Positions 35,841 to 46,067 are shown, numbered from the stretch's first letter. The stretch: 64,000 bases of DNA from Marinisporobacter sp. (GCA_025210525.1 JAOARP010000054.1:1-64000), one strand, 5' to 3'. Made by a program: numbers and translations. The notes: generated by a model from the sequence alone, not told the origin.

Positions 35841-35990
35841 TGAGAAGGTCGGGCTTAAAATCCGATCTTTTCTATTTATAGATGTGCCACTAATGATGTA
35901 TAATCTTTTAAAATACAAAAACTTATTGATAAAATCTTTGTATTTTAGCGTATAATAGACATGATAGAATAAGTTGAGGTTGGTGATTAG

Positions 35991-37280
35991 ATGCAATTTA
36001 ATGATAATAATGAAATTATGGAAACCATAGAACAAAGGGCCATACTAGTAGGTTTAAGTACAGGAAGTAAAAAAGAGATAACGACTATTGAAAATTCCTT
36101 AAAGGAATTAGAAGAACTTGCAAAGGCAGCGGGTGCAAAAGTATTACATACGATGATTCAGAATAAGCCCAAAATTGATACGACCTTTTATATTGGAAAG
36201 GGAAAAGTAGAAGAAATTAAAATCCTTTGTGATGAATTAGATGTTAATTTAGTCATATTCAATGATGAATTATCTGGTGCTCAGATTAGAAATCTAGAAG
36301 AAGCTATTGAAAGAACTATTATTGATAGGACTACTTTGATTCTAGATATTTTTGCTCAAAGGGCTCAATCAAGGGAAGGAAAATTACAGGTAGAGTTGGC
36401 GCAACTTCGATATAGATTACCAAGACTTATAGGACTTGGTAAATCCTTATCAAGAACAGGGGCTGGAATTGGTACTAGAGGACCTGGGGAGAAAAAACTA
36501 GAGCTCGATCGAAGGCATATTTTAGATAGAATTAGTGATATAAAAGGGCAACTTGGAGAAATAAAGAAAAATAGAGAAGTTCAGAGAAAGCAGAGAAAGA
36601 AAAATGAAATGCCGGTTGTAGCATTAGTGGGATATACGAATGCTGGAAAATCTACATTGATGAATAAGCTTATTACAATGACAAGTTCTTCAGAAGAAAA
36701 GGAAGTATACGCGAAGGACATGCTGTTTGCTACATTAGATACTTCTCATAGAAAAATTATCCTTCCAAGTAAAGAAGAATTTATTTTGATTGATACAGTA
36801 GGATTTGTAAGTAAATTACCTCATTCATTGATAGAAGCTTTTAAAGCAACCCTGGAGGAAGTAGAGGAGGCAGATTTACTTTTACATATTGTAGATGCAA
36901 CGAATCAAGATCATGATATGCAGATGAAAGTTACAAAACAAGTATTAGAGGAGTTAAATGTAAAAGATAAGCCAATTCTTCTTATATTCAATAAAATAGA
37001 TCAGGTTGAAAGCATGTATATACCTTGTGGTGAAGACATCCTGCACTTATCAGCAGTAGAAGGTATAGGGGTAGAGGATTTAATGATTAAAATTAAAGAA
37101 AAAATATTTTCTCATATGAAGAATGTAGAATTACTTATTCCCTATGATCGAGGGGATATTGTATCCTATTTATGTGATAAGACGAAAGTAGATCAATGTG
37201 AATATAGAGAAGATGGTGTTTTTATTAAAAGTAGCTTAGGTCTTATAGATTATAATAAGTACGAAAAATATTTGGTTTAA
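35991..37280 (+). CDS. hflX: GTPase HflX
   Basis: 429 residues from ATG 35991. N-terminal HflX domain with [15 protein letters not shown], the Gly-rich [12 protein letters not shown], then the G domain: G1 GYTNAGKST (about 210), G3 DTVGF, G4 NKID. HflX binds ribosomes and rescues or splits stalled 70S particles under stress. Upstream, TATAAT at 35952-35957 fits a sigma-A promoter. It is followed 18 bases later by the HEAT-repeat gene. Confidence 0.95.
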   Translation: MQFNDNNEIMETIEQRAILVGLSTGSKKEITTIENSLKELEELAKAAGAKVLHTMIQNKPKIDTTFYIGKGKVEEIKILCDELDVNLVIFNDELSGAQIRNLEEAIERTIIDRTTLILDIFAQRAQSREGKLQVELAQLRYRLPRLIGLGKSLSRTGAGIGTRGPGEKKLELDRRHILDRISDIKGQLGEIKKNREVQRKQRKKNEMPVVALVGYTNAGKSTLMNKLITMTSSSEEKEVYAKDMLFATLDTSHRKIILPSKEEFILIDTVGFVSKLPHSLIEAFKATLEEVEEADLLLHIVDATNQDHDMQMKVTKQVLEELNVKDKPILLIFNKIDQVESMYIPCGEDILHLSAVEGIGVEDLMIKIKEKIFSHMKNVELLIPYDRGDIVSYLCDKTKVDQCEYREDGVFIKSSLGLIDYNKYEKYLV

Positions 37281-37298
37281 CTGAAATGGAGCAATCCT

Positions 37299-37973
37299 AT
37301 GGAAAAAGGGAATGGTTTGAGTTTATCGTGGAATCATATTGATCTAGAAAAAGATTATATGATTACTTATCTTTTATATGGGGAAGGAAAAAGTATTGAA
37401 TTGATTGCTAAGATTAGAAATATGAATGTGGAAAAGGTAAAAAAGCAAATTGTTTTAGCAAAATCAGAAATAATTTCCTTAAAAATAGAAGAAAAGTCTA
37501 TATTAGAGAAAATGTTAGAACTTTCAAAACCAGAGAGAACTAAAATGATTTCAAGTATGTCTAGTGAAGAGAAAAAAAGTCTAGCTAAAGAAATTTATTA
37601 TAGATATGATGATATAAAAAATGCAGAAGATAAGATGATTGTAATTTGGATTATTGGTGAGTTAGGAATAAAGAAATTACTTCCTATTATTTATAAGGAT
37701 ATAAAGCATCCTCATGGAAATGTTAGGAGAATGATTTGTTCTGCTATTAATAAAATTGGAGATACTAGTGGAGTAAAATATCTTTATAAAGCTTTAATAG
37801 ATCCTAAACCACAAGTAAGACAATATGCTGCAAAGGCACTAGGAAAAATAGGAGATGAAAAATCTATCATAAAAATAAAGGGGCTTTTAGGGAAGCCTAA
37901 TGAAAAAAAATATGTGAAAGATGCATTTTATGAAGCTATTGATCATATAAAGAAGAGACTAGAAAATTCTTAA
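37299..37973 (+). CDS. HEAT-repeat protein downstream of hflX
   Basis: 224 residues from ATG 37299. The N-terminal half includes a possible sigma-like helix-turn-helix (YLLYGEGKSIELIAKIRNMN). The C-terminal half has two to three HEAT-type repeats (GNVRRMICSAINKIGD, PQVRQYAAKALGKIGDE). HEAT repeats mediate protein contacts. No precise family recognised; cotranscription with hflX is likely. It ends four bases into the convergent gene. Confidence 0.8.
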   Translation: MEKGNGLSLSWNHIDLEKDYMITYLLYGEGKSIELIAKIRNMNVEKVKKQIVLAKSEIISLKIEEKSILEKMLELSKPERTKMISSMSSEEKKSLAKEIYYRYDDIKNAEDKMIVIWIIGELGIKKLLPIIYKDIKHPHGNVRRMICSAINKIGDTSGVKYLYKALIDPKPQVRQYAAKALGKIGDEKSIIKIKGLLGKPNEKKYVKDAFYEAIDHIKKRLENS

Positions 37974-38434
37974 TGAAGGATTTTCTTAGTCTCTTCTACT
38001 ACTTTAACAATATCTTCATAGGCAGATAAAGTGCCATATGCTACAATAGGTCTTCCAAATTTAACCCATTTTAATCTTCTAGAGCTAAAGCCACCTATAC
38101 GCATTAAGTTATTTACACAGGGTAAGGTATCTACCAACAATAGATCTTCTTTCCTCTGATTTAATATTTTCCACATATCATGGATACATGGAATGACGAT
38201 ATGAGGGACAAATTGTCTCCCCAGGGTGTATACTTTGTTTCCTAGCTCATCTGTACCCCTACAAAATATTTTACCACCATCTGTTTTTTCTAAAGTATCA
38301 AAAAAGGGGATATTTAATAAGTCATGTGTGCTAGGAATATGATTTGTTGGCAACATATTTAGATGAATGGCAGCAGCTGTACAGGATGAATGACAGCCAC
38401 CTACGCAGTGATAGATAATGTGCAGAAAAATCAC
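37970..38434 (-). CDS. DUF3189-like protein
   Basis: 154 residues with GTG start at 38434. The opening IIYHCVGGCHSSCTAAAIHL is typical of DUF3189 proteins of spore-forming Firmicutes, with two closely spaced cysteines. Later parts include DLLLVDTLPCVNNLMRIGGF and GRPIVAYGT. Function unknown. It is convergent with and overlaps the HEAT-repeat gene by four bases. Confidence 0.75.
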   Translation of the reverse strand: MIFLHIIYHCVGGCHSSCTAAAIHLNMLPTNHIPSTHDLLNIPFFDTLEKTDGGKIFCRGTDELGNKVYTLGRQFVPHIVIPCIHDMWKILNQRKEDLLLVDTLPCVNNLMRIGGFSSRRLKWVKFGRPIVAYGTLSAYEDIVKVVEETKKILH

Positions 38435-38640
38435 CTCACAGATTGTTTTTGTTAGTATATGTGGAAAAAGTATTAATTATTATTAGGAATAATACATAAA
38501 TTATATTGAGAGAGAAATAATACCTAATATAAGAGTTGATATAACAAAATTTTAAAAATTTTCAGAATACTATTGAAAAAACAGCATGTATAAGGTATGA
38601 TAATAATATATCATATATAATATGAAGGGAGGAATGCCCC

Positions 38641-39072
38641 ATGCTTTTTAGAAATTGCGCTGGAGGGGTAGTGTTTTTTGATGATAAGGTTTTGCTTTTA
38701 AAAAATGAAAAGGATCAATGGGTATTACCAAAAGGTGTAATTCGTGATAGGAATCTTTCAAGAGATGTAGCTTTAGCTCGTGTTAAAGAAGAAACGGGTG
38801 TTGAAGCTGAAATTATCTCATGTGTGGGAGAAACTTGTTACGAATTTTTTTCTATGAGTAGACAAAAGCCAGTTTGTAATGAAATAACGTGGTACTTAAT
38901 GAGGGCATTAGAAGATGAGTATCAATTAAATGAAGCATTAGAATTTAAAGAGATTGGTTTTTTTGATATGGATGAAGCATTAAACATGATTACACATAAT
39001 CAAGATAAATCTTTGGTCAATCTTTCATATAAAAAATATAAAGCCATGTTTGTTGAAGAAATGATGGTATAA
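38641..39072 (+). CDS. Nudix hydrolase-family protein with divergent Nudix box
   Basis: 143 residues from ATG 38641 with RBS GGAGGAATG. Fold motifs GGVVFFDDKVLLLKNEKDQW and LPKGVIRDRNLSRDVALARV followed by KEETGVEAE. Against GX5EX7REUXEEXGU, the first Glu is Asn and RE is AR, while the metal-binding EEXG is kept. Activity may be altered. Terminator follows at 39072-39107. Confidence 0.8.
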   Translation: MLFRNCAGGVVFFDDKVLLLKNEKDQWVLPKGVIRDRNLSRDVALARVKEETGVEAEIISCVGETCYEFFSMSRQKPVCNEITWYLMRALEDEYQLNEALEFKEIGFFDMDEALNMITHNQDKSLVNLSYKKYKAMFVEEMMV

Positions 39073-39109
39073 TAATAGAAGAGTAGTCTTAACTACTCTT
39101 CTATTATTT
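39072..39109 (+). terminator. Terminator of the Nudix gene
   Basis: AATAGAAGAGTAGT and ACTACTCTTCTATT form a long stem followed by TT. Confidence 0.75.
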
Positions 39110-39124
39110 TGGGGAGGGAAAGGA

Positions 39125-39784
39125 ATGACCAAAAGATACAAAACAATACTTCAATATGCTGAAGTAGAACATATTATTGAAAAATCAAGATTTATTGGGT
39201 ATGCAAAGCCTGTAGAAACGGAGGAAGAGGCAGTAGCTTTTGTAGAAGAGATAAAACTGCTACATAAAAATGCAACACATAATGTACCTAGTTTTATAAT
39301 AGGAAAAAAGAATGAAATACAAAGATACAGCGATGATGGAGAGCCAGCAGGAACTGCAGGTGTACCTATTTTAGATATGCTCAAAAAAGAAGAGATCAAA
39401 AATGTTGTTATTGTAGTTACTAGATATTTTGGAGGAATTAAGCTAGGAACAGGTGGCTTAGTTCGAGCATATACAAAGACAGCAAAACTAGCATTAAATG
39501 AAGCTAAGGTCATAGACAAAGCTTTGTATGACTTGATCAAAATAAGAATAGATTATTCTATGCTTGGAAAAGTACAAAATGAAATATTAAATAATGGATA
39601 TACCATAAAAGATACTGTATTTGATGATGCTGTAAATATGTACATATATTCTCCTGTAGATGAAAGTGAACAGGTTATGAAAATTATTCAAAACATCACT
39701 AGCGCAAAAGCTGAGATAGCTATCCAAGATACTTTATATCTTGATGAATTAGATGGGAAGATTATAAAAGAATCACTAGAATAA
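39125..39784 (+). CDS. YigZ/IMPACT-family protein
   Basis: 219 residues from ATG 39125 with RBS GGGAGGGAAAGGA. UPF0029 domain: KSRFIGYAKPV, HNVPSFIIG, YSDDGEPAGTAG, VVTRYFGGIKLGTGGLVRAY, the signature of the family; C-terminal DUF1949-type ferredoxin-like domain. Eukaryotic IMPACT modulates Gcn2; the bacterial role is unclear. Confidence 0.93.
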   Translation: MTKRYKTILQYAEVEHIIEKSRFIGYAKPVETEEEAVAFVEEIKLLHKNATHNVPSFIIGKKNEIQRYSDDGEPAGTAGVPILDMLKKEEIKNVVIVVTRYFGGIKLGTGGLVRAYTKTAKLALNEAKVIDKALYDLIKIRIDYSMLGKVQNEILNNGYTIKDTVFDDAVNMYIYSPVDESEQVMKIIQNITSAKAEIAIQDTLYLDELDGKIIKESLE

Positions 39785-39792
39785 AAGTCGTG

Positions 39793-40152
39793 CTATTTAG
39801 TATGACTTTTATTTTTGTAAAAAAATTCATAGACGCCCATAAACAATAAAAAAACACCGAAAAATTTTCTAAGGAGATTTGCAGGAAGATTCACAGCAAG
39901 AAATGAACCTAAAATAGATCCTAAAGCACCTAAAAGAATTAAAGGAAGGCTAATAGAGGTTTCAACATTTTTATTTTTTATATGGGTAATAAGGGCAATA
40001 GAGGCTACAGGAATGAAAGATAATAAGTTTATACCTTGAGCTTGTTGTTGGGTCAGAGTTGTAAATAGAATGAGAGCGGGGATTAAAATAGTTCCTCCTC
40101 CAATGCCCATTCCCCCTACAATCCCTGATAAAAAACCGATTAAGATTAACAT
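39793..40152 (-). CDS. TauE/SafE-family permease, half-size subunit B
   Basis: 119 residues, four membrane segments. GFLSGIVGGMGIGGGTILIP is the repeated TSUP motif. It overlaps the upstream half-gene by seven bases, so the two are cotranslated. TSUP transporters move sulfite, sulfonates or other anions; full-length members are about 250 residues with two such halves. Confidence 0.88.
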   Translation of the reverse strand: MLILIGFLSGIVGGMGIGGGTILIPALILFTTLTQQQAQGINLLSFIPVASIALITHIKNKNVETSISLPLILLGALGSILGSFLAVNLPANLLRKFFGVFLLFMGVYEFFYKNKSHTK

Positions 40153-40514
40153 GAAAACACCATCCTTATAGCAGCAATGATCATGAAAATTGCGAAAATT
40201 TTTCTGAGTAAATAGGAAGGAAGCTTTGATAATAGCTTTGCACCAATATATCCTCCTACGATACCACCTATCATAATTTTTAATGTAACATCTAAAACAA
40301 TAATACCCTGTGTTATATACACAAAAGAGCTTATAAGGGCAAGGGGAAGGATTATAGAGATAGTTGTAGCATGGGCTTTATGTTGTTCTATCCCTAGTAA
40401 AAAAAACATCCCAGGAACTAATAAGGTTCCTCCACCGGAGCCGAATAAACCATTAATTAGACCTGCTGTAAAGCCTAATAAGATAAATTTTAAGCTAAAT
40501 ATATTTTTTTTCAT
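40146..40514 (-). CDS. TauE/SafE-family permease, half-size subunit A
   Basis: 122 residues, four membrane segments, with GFTAGLINGLFGSGGGTLLV as the first TSUP motif. Paired with the 119-residue gene just downstream; together they make the size of one ordinary TauE/SafE permease. Divergent from cysK, so a role in sulfur-compound export is plausible but not shown. Confidence 0.88.
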   Translation of the reverse strand: MKKNIFSLKFILLGFTAGLINGLFGSGGGTLLVPGMFFLLGIEQHKAHATTISIILPLALISSFVYITQGIIVLDVTLKIMIGGIVGGYIGAKLLSKLPSYLLRKIFAIFMIIAAIRMVFSC

Positions 40515-40672
40515 TTTCTCACCTGCAGGATTTAATATTTAGATAATAAAGTTGATTGTAGTATAGTTTTTGTTAATATAAATCATTTTATAAGTATATT
40601 GACGAAAATATGAATATATTATAAAATAAATACATAAATTCCGATAAGAAAACTATGAATTGGAGGCTTGTT

Positions 40673-41596
40673 ATGAGAGTTGTAAATAATATCACAGAAT
40701 TAATAGGAAATACGCCTATGATTAAATTAAATAAGTTAGTTGGAAAAGAAGACGCAGAAGTATATCTTAAATTAGAATTCTTTAACCCAGGAAGTAGTGT
40801 AAAGGATAGAATTGCTTTAAATATGATTGAAACAGCTGAGAAAGAGGGAAAACTAAAAAAAGATTCAGTTATCGTAGAACCAACTAGTGGAAATACTGGA
40901 ATAGGTCTTGCTATGATTGGGGCTGCAAAAGGTTATAAAGTAATTCTTGTTATGCCAGAGACTATGAGTATAGAAAGAAGAAAATTACTAAAAGCTTTTG
41001 GTGCTGAAGTTGTACTTACAGATGGAGCCAAGGGAATGAATGGAGCTATTGATAAGGCAAATGAAATTGTAAATAGTAATCCATCTTATTTTATGCCTCA
41101 GCAATTTGAAAACCCAACAAATCCAGAAGCCCATAGAAATACTACAGGATTAGAAATTTTAAAACAAATGAATAATGAATTTGATATGTTGATTGCTGGA
41201 GTAGGTACAGGAGGAACAATTACTGGAATTGGAGAGGCTATTAAGGAAGAAATAAAAGATGTAAAAGTAGTGGCGATTGAGCCAAAAAATTCTTCAGTCC
41301 TTTCAGGAAATGAAGCTGGTCCTCATAAAATTCAAGGGATTGGAGCAGGCTTCATTCCTAAAATCTTGAATCAAGATATTATTGATGAAATTATTCAAAT
41401 AGAAGATGAAGATGCAATGAAAATGGCAAGAAGAGTTCCTGTTGAAGAAGGTATTTTAGTTGGAATTTCATCAGGAGCAGCTATTTTTGGAGCTATACAA
41501 AAAGCTAAAGAATTAGGAAAAGGAAAAAAAATAGTAGTAATCATACCAAGCTATGGAGAAAGATATTTAAGTACGCCGTTGTTTGATTTTGAATAA
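40673..41596 (+). CDS. cysK: Cysteine synthase A
   Basis: 307 residues from ATG 40673 with RBS TTGGAGG (ATG 40655 in frame is too far upstream). PLP-binding [16 protein letters not shown] with the Schiff-base Lys, [20 protein letters not shown] (phosphate loop) and SSGAA. Makes cysteine from O-acetylserine and sulfide. Divergent from the TauE/SafE pair. Terminator AAAGGCATAGTC with GACTATGCCTTT follows at 41608-41640. Confidence 0.95.
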   Translation: MRVVNNITELIGNTPMIKLNKLVGKEDAEVYLKLEFFNPGSSVKDRIALNMIETAEKEGKLKKDSVIVEPTSGNTGIGLAMIGAAKGYKVILVMPETMSIERRKLLKAFGAEVVLTDGAKGMNGAIDKANEIVNSNPSYFMPQQFENPTNPEAHRNTTGLEILKQMNNEFDMLIAGVGTGGTITGIGEAIKEEIKDVKVVAIEPKNSSVLSGNEAGPHKIQGIGAGFIPKILNQDIIDEIIQIEDEDAMKMARRVPVEEGILVGISSGAAIFGAIQKAKELGKGKKIVVIIPSYGERYLSTPLFDFE

Positions 41597-41607
41597 TATT
41601 TATGACA

Positions 41608-41642
41608 TAAAGGCATAGTCATAGGTGACTATGCCTTTATAT
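41608..41642 (+). terminator. Terminator of cysK
   Basis: AAAGGCATAGTCA, short loop, TGACTATGCCTTT, then T-rich DNA. Confidence 0.8.
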
Positions 41643-41709
41643 ATGGAACCTTTTTGTGGTATAATATGTAATAGTTTTAATGAATTTATGAGGAAAGGAA
41701 AGATCTTGC

Positions 41710-42465
41710 ATGAATAGAAGCATACAGGAAAAAATTGATTTAACCGTAAATTGGCTAAGAGAAAAAGTAGAGGAATCTAACACAAAAGGATTAGTAGTAG
41801 GAATATCAGGAGGAATTGATTCGGCTTTGGTAGCTTATTTAATAAAAAGAGCATTTCCTAATAATTCTTTGGGAGTGATCTTACCTTGTAAGAGCCATTC
41901 TAAAGATCGATTAGATGCTTTAGAAGTTGCTAAAGGTTGTGAAATAGAGCATGTTGAAGTAGAACTAAGTGAAGTTCATGATCAATTATTTAGCAATGTA
42001 AAGAGTACAATGGAAAACAAAAAATTAGTAGATGAAAATAATAGTTTAAGATTAAGTGATGCAAATTTAAGAGCAAGGCTTCGTATGAGCACAATTTATT
42101 GTGTGGCAAATTCATTAAATTATCTTGTTGTAGGAACAGATAATGCGGCAGAAGTACATACTGGATATTTCACAAAATATGGAGATGGTGGAGTGGATAT
42201 TTTACCTATTGCTAATTTACTAAAAAGAGAGGTTTATGAATGGTCAAGGTACTTAGGTGTTCCACAAACTGTTATAGATAGAGCACCATCGGCTGGTCTT
42301 TGGGAAGGACAAACTGATGAGAAAGAAATGGGAACAACTTATGATATGGTAGATGATTTACTTGAAGGAAAAGAGATTCCGAAAAAAGATCAAGAAATTA
42401 TTGAAAGATTATACAAGCGTTCTGAGCATAAAAGAAAGATGCCTGATGCACCATCTAGATTCTAA
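41710..42465 (+). CDS. nadE: NAD+ synthetase (ammonia-dependent type)
   Basis: 251 residues from ATG 41710. P-loop of N-type ATP pyrophosphatases VGISGGIDSALV (about 29-40), LVVGTDNAAEVHTGYFTKYGDGG, KREVYEWSRYLGVP, APSAGLWEGQTDE. No amidotransferase domain, so ammonia is the nitrogen donor. Terminator at 42470-42497 (GACACC with GGTGTC). Nothing supported lies between it and 42674. Confidence 0.95.
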   Translation: MNRSIQEKIDLTVNWLREKVEESNTKGLVVGISGGIDSALVAYLIKRAFPNNSLGVILPCKSHSKDRLDALEVAKGCEIEHVEVELSEVHDQLFSNVKSTMENKKLVDENNSLRLSDANLRARLRMSTIYCVANSLNYLVVGTDNAAEVHTGYFTKYGDGGVDILPIANLLKREVYEWSRYLGVPQTVIDRAPSAGLWEGQTDEKEMGTTYDMVDDLLEGKEIPKKDQEIIERLYKRSEHKRKMPDAPSRF

Positions 42466-42469
42466 CAGA

Positions 42470-42497
42470 AGACACCTATTTAAGGGTGTCTTTTTAA
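42470..42497 (+). terminator. Terminator of nadE
   Basis: AGACACC, short loop, GGGTGTCTTTTT. Confidence 0.8.
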
Positions 42498-42673
42498 AAT
42501 TGATGATGTATAATATTTTAAAAAAGACAAATAATATTATTGTACAGGACGATAGGGAAAGGGAAGTCTTAGGATTTAGTCCAATTTTGTATCTGGCAAA
42601 TGTCTTAAAGATCTTTCTCTATTGTTCCTGTATTTTTATGTAAAAAACAAGCATCATTTTTTATATGATGCTT

Positions 42674-43642
42674 TTATGAGGTAGATTTAGCTAAATCATC
42701 CATCATTAACATGATGTTTTTCATAACAATACTTGCATTAATTCGAATAAGATACATATCTTTTTTAGCAATAGACTTTTCTAAATTGATTACAGATGCA
42801 TCAAATTTATCAGCAGTGGCTTTTGCTTTCTTTTCTATTAGATTAGATTTTAGGGTTTGTCCTTGCTCTTTAATTTGATTTAGATTTTCTTGACACATAG
42901 GATAGTTTTCCATAGCTGCTTGTAATACGATATTTCTTGTAAGATATTTTAATGTATATACTGTAGGTGGAACTTCTTTTTTAAAATAGGGCATAAATTT
43001 AGGTAAATAAGAAGTAAGCTTATTAGCAGTAGTCATTGTACCAAAATAGTTTTGCTCAATTCCATGTTTGGTTAATGAATCTAGTGTTTCTTCAAATTCT
43101 GTAATAATATCAGGAGAAACACTCGCTGCTGTTAATTGTGGCTCTAAGACATTCCACTTATTGTGTATGCCTACAATAGTCTCATTGATTTTTTTCCATG
43201 TTTCAGCAATATCTTTTGGAGGTTTTTCGACTTGATTTTCATCAGAAGTTACTTTTTCTTTTTTTAATAATTCTGTGAGGATACTTTCTTCAATAGCTTT
43301 AGGTTTTGGCTTTTCTTCTTCTTGTTGTTGAGAATCTTTACTAGGTTTTTCTTGTTTCTTTTGATCTTGATTGTTTTCTTGAGCCATTTGCATTTTTTCC
43401 ATCTTTTCTTTTTCTTTGATATTTTTTTGTTCCACAATGACTCTTTGAAAGTAGGGGACCATATCTGCTGTATTCATAATTTTTAATGCATCCTTTTCGA
43501 TTTCCTCTACTACTTTAGGTAAAGGTTTTGGCTCGTTTTCAGATTTAGCACTTGGCTTTTGAGGTTTTTTTGAACAGGAAGCAGAAGAAAAAATGATAAA
43601 AAGAGTCATAAGTAAAAGAATATGTTTTTTTAATATTTTCAT
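42674..43642 (-). CDS. Lys/Glu/Gln-rich lipoprotein
   Basis: 322 residues. Signal peptide with lipobox SSASC (Cys about residue 23), then SKKPQKPSAKSENEPKPLPK. A low-complexity charged linker of K, E and Q occupies about 75-130 (EKMEKMQMAQENNQDQKKQE). The C-terminal 190 residues are helical, without a recognised domain (ETWKKINETIVGIHNKWNVL). Membrane-anchored on the outside; function unknown. Confidence 0.8.
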   Translation of the reverse strand: MKILKKHILLLMTLFIIFSSASCSKKPQKPSAKSENEPKPLPKVVEEIEKDALKIMNTADMVPYFQRVIVEQKNIKEKEKMEKMQMAQENNQDQKKQEKPSKDSQQQEEEKPKPKAIEESILTELLKKEKVTSDENQVEKPPKDIAETWKKINETIVGIHNKWNVLEPQLTAASVSPDIITEFEETLDSLTKHGIEQNYFGTMTTANKLTSYLPKFMPYFKKEVPPTVYTLKYLTRNIVLQAAMENYPMCQENLNQIKEQGQTLKSNLIEKKAKATADKFDASVINLEKSIAKKDMYLIRINASIVMKNIMLMMDDLAKSTS

Positions 43643-43794
43643 ACCATCACCTCTAGAATAGTATTTCCATAGTATGTTTAAAGCATACTGTAAAAGTTAA
43701 ATTGCGACAAAGTAAAGCTATATCTATACTAGAAGTGATGAATAATTATTGTGATCATATATAAGAACTGATGATGTAATCAATAGGGATAAAA

Positions 43795-43826
43795 AAAGAT
43801 GAACCTGTAGGCTCATCTTTTTTTAA
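43795..43826 (-). terminator. Terminator of gltS
   Basis: AAGATGAACC and GGCTCATCTT arms, with A runs on one side that read as T runs on the minus strand. Confidence 0.65.
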
Positions 43827-43835
43827 AAAGTTTTT

Positions 43836-45029
43836 TTAATGGAATATGTTCATGAAAGTAGTAATGATACCAGCGTTAAAGAAGTCGATAAACAAGCTCC
43901 CTACTAACGGAATGATGAAGAATGCTGCTGGAGCTGGACCATAGTTGCTTGAGATAGCTTCCATATTTGCAATTGCATTTGGTGTAGCACCCATACCAAA
44001 ACCACAGTGTCCACCAGCTAAAACAGCTGCTTGATAATCTCTTCCCATTACTCTGAATGTTACAAAGTATGCAAATGTTGCCATAAGTAATGATTGTGCA
44101 ATTAACATTACGAATAGAGGAACTGCTAGATCAGCAAGTTGCCATAATTTTAATCCCATTAATGCCATTGCTAAGAAAAGAGATAATGAAATATTTCCTA
44201 AAATATCAATTTCTTTACTTGGTGTTTTATAAGAACCTGTCATATCAGAGATATTTCTCATAATTGCTGCTGCGAACATTGCACCTATATAAGAAGGGAA
44301 TGTCATACCTGTCTTTTGAAGTAAAGTTGAAAGAATTGTTCCGATTCCCATAGCAATGATGATTTGGAATGCAGCTGATGCAAAGTTGCTAGGAATTAAT
44401 TCTGTTGTTGCTTCTTCAGTTGCTGCAGTTTCTTGTGCAGCTAATGTTTGCTTTTTGTCTAAAAGATTATGTTTTTCAATTAATCTCTTTGCAATTGGAC
44501 CACCTAACATACTTCCTACAATTAAACCAAAAGTTGCAGAAGCCATAGCTACAGTAGTAGCACCTATCGCACCTTTATCTTCAAATAGTGGTGCGAAAGC
44601 TCCACTTGTTCCGTGTCCACCGGTCATAGGAACAGAACCTGTTGAAAGTCCGATTAATGTATCTAGTTGGAAAACTTTTGCTAAACTTACACCAACAATA
44701 TTTTGTAAAGATACAAGAATGGTTGCAATTAAAAGGAATAAACCAACTTGAAGTCCACCTTTTTTCAATAATTTAAGACTGGCAGTAAAACCAACAGTTG
44801 TAAAGAATGCAGTCATTAAAACTTTCTTTAATGTTCCATCCATTTCGAATTCCAAAATACCAGTTTGTTTTAGTATCAAAGCAAGGATTGCGAAAATAAG
44901 TCCACCTATAACAGGGGCTGGGATACAGAATTTTTCTAAAAAACTTACTTTCTTTCTAATAAATTGACCTACTAATAAAACTACTACTGCAAGGGACAAT
45001 GCTTGAATCATGTCTAATTGTAATACCAT
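43836..45029 (-). CDS. gltS: Sodium/glutamate symporter GltS
   Basis: 397 residues with RBS AGGAGGTATG. GltS signatures GLSTGSVPMTGGHGTSGAFA in the first half and LAGGHCGFGMGATPNAIANM in the second, the two reentrant-loop motifs. About ten membrane segments. Imports glutamate with Na+. It is transcribed after the two-component genes at 45186-47306 on the same strand, with a 156-base gap that presumably holds its promoter. Confidence 0.95.
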   Translation of the reverse strand: MVLQLDMIQALSLAVVVLLVGQFIRKKVSFLEKFCIPAPVIGGLIFAILALILKQTGILEFEMDGTLKKVLMTAFFTTVGFTASLKLLKKGGLQVGLFLLIATILVSLQNIVGVSLAKVFQLDTLIGLSTGSVPMTGGHGTSGAFAPLFEDKGAIGATTVAMASATFGLIVGSMLGGPIAKRLIEKHNLLDKKQTLAAQETAATEEATTELIPSNFASAAFQIIIAMGIGTILSTLLQKTGMTFPSYIGAMFAAAIMRNISDMTGSYKTPSKEIDILGNISLSLFLAMALMGLKLWQLADLAVPLFVMLIAQSLLMATFAYFVTFRVMGRDYQAAVLAGGHCGFGMGATPNAIANMEAISSNYGPAPAAFFIIPLVGSLFIDFFNAGIITTFMNIFH

Positions 45030-45185
45030 ATGAGCATACCTCCTATAAAATTTATTTAATGAAAACGTTTACAAGTACATTATAATAGGTATGCTACACA
45101 ACTCGACGAATTACAACTGAATGTTACAATTAAAATTTTTACAATTCAATCAGTTCAGAAATGATGCAAAACTTTCATCAATTTT

Positions 45186-46061
45186 CTAAAAATTCAGTTT
45201 CGATATAATTCCTTCAATGAATTTCTTAATGTTGATTTTACCTCGATCTTCTTTCGAATGATTGATATGTTTGATTTCTTGTTTTACTTGTTTAAAATCG
45301 AATAATCTCGTACTATATTCAATAAACTTGTTATTATAATAGTCATCATTTCCGAGTGCTGCAATATTTTCTAATGCTTTAAGGATGGTTCTTCTGATTC
45401 TTTGTTCAATAGTTCGAGCATTAATATGTGTACCCTTTATATTATTTTCTTCTTCTGCGATCTTTCGGTAAATATCCTGTAATTGATAGCTAGATGAAAA
45501 GCTTTTTCTTTTGAAAGATAAAACCTGTTCAACAACATGGATCAAATCATTGCTACCAGATTCACTAATAATACCTATATCTGTAAAGATATGAACCATT
45601 TGTTCATTGGTACTAGGTTTATCTGTAAGAGGTTGTGACTTCTCAATATTAAAAACAGCATTTTTTATAAGGGCAACAGACTTTTCAAGTTCAATATTAC
45701 GACAGACTCCTTTGATAATATTAAGAGCCTCTATCATATTTACAGGTTTATGAATGAAGAAAACGATACCGTTTTCATAGGCTTTACCAATCATATGAGT
45801 ATCTTCTACTTGAGAGATCATAATAAATTTTCCACTATACCCTAGAGCTTTTGCAGATTCTATGATTTCAATACCATCCTTTACAGGTAATAAGAAATCA
45901 ATAAGTACAATATCAGGGTTATAGAAGAGAATTTCTTCTGCAGCATGTTCTCCATTATCTAATTCTTCTAAAACCTTTCCTAAATCGTTTTTCACAATTA
46001 AATGTTTTAGCATTTTTCTAATATTAATATCATCATCAATAATTAAAAAAGTATTTGACAT
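45186..46061 (-). CDS. GlnL-like response regulator
   Basis: 291 residues. Receiver domain about 1-120: IIDDDINIRK, VLIDFLLPVKDG with the phospho-Asp, MISQ, FIHKP. The C-terminal part is a YcbB/GlnL-type DNA-binding domain (NARTIEQRIRRTILKALENI, then NKFIEYSTRLFDF). In Bacillus the GlnK-GlnL pair activates glutaminase and glutamine transport. The kinase gene lies six bases upstream and gltS downstream, so control of glutamate uptake is a reasonable inference. Confidence 0.85.
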   Translation of the reverse strand: MSNTFLIIDDDINIRKMLKHLIVKNDLGKVLEELDNGEHAAEEILFYNPDIVLIDFLLPVKDGIEIIESAKALGYSGKFIMISQVEDTHMIGKAYENGIVFFIHKPVNMIEALNIIKGVCRNIELEKSVALIKNAVFNIEKSQPLTDKPSTNEQMVHIFTDIGIISESGSNDLIHVVEQVLSFKRKSFSSSYQLQDIYRKIAEEENNIKGTHINARTIEQRIRRTILKALENIAALGNDDYYNNKFIEYSTRLFDFKQVKQEIKHINHSKEDRGKINIKKFIEGIISKLNF

Positions 46062-46067
46062 AAATTA

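Noticed and set aside
39151..39540. 129-codon minus-strand frame inside the YigZ-like gene
   Set aside because: Antisense shadow of a conserved domain.
42353..42643. 96-codon frame overlapping the end of nadE
   Set aside because: Out-of-frame overlap with nadE and crossing of its terminator; no RBS.
44356..44751. 131-codon plus-strand frame inside gltS
   Set aside because: Antisense to conserved GltS motifs; no independent support.
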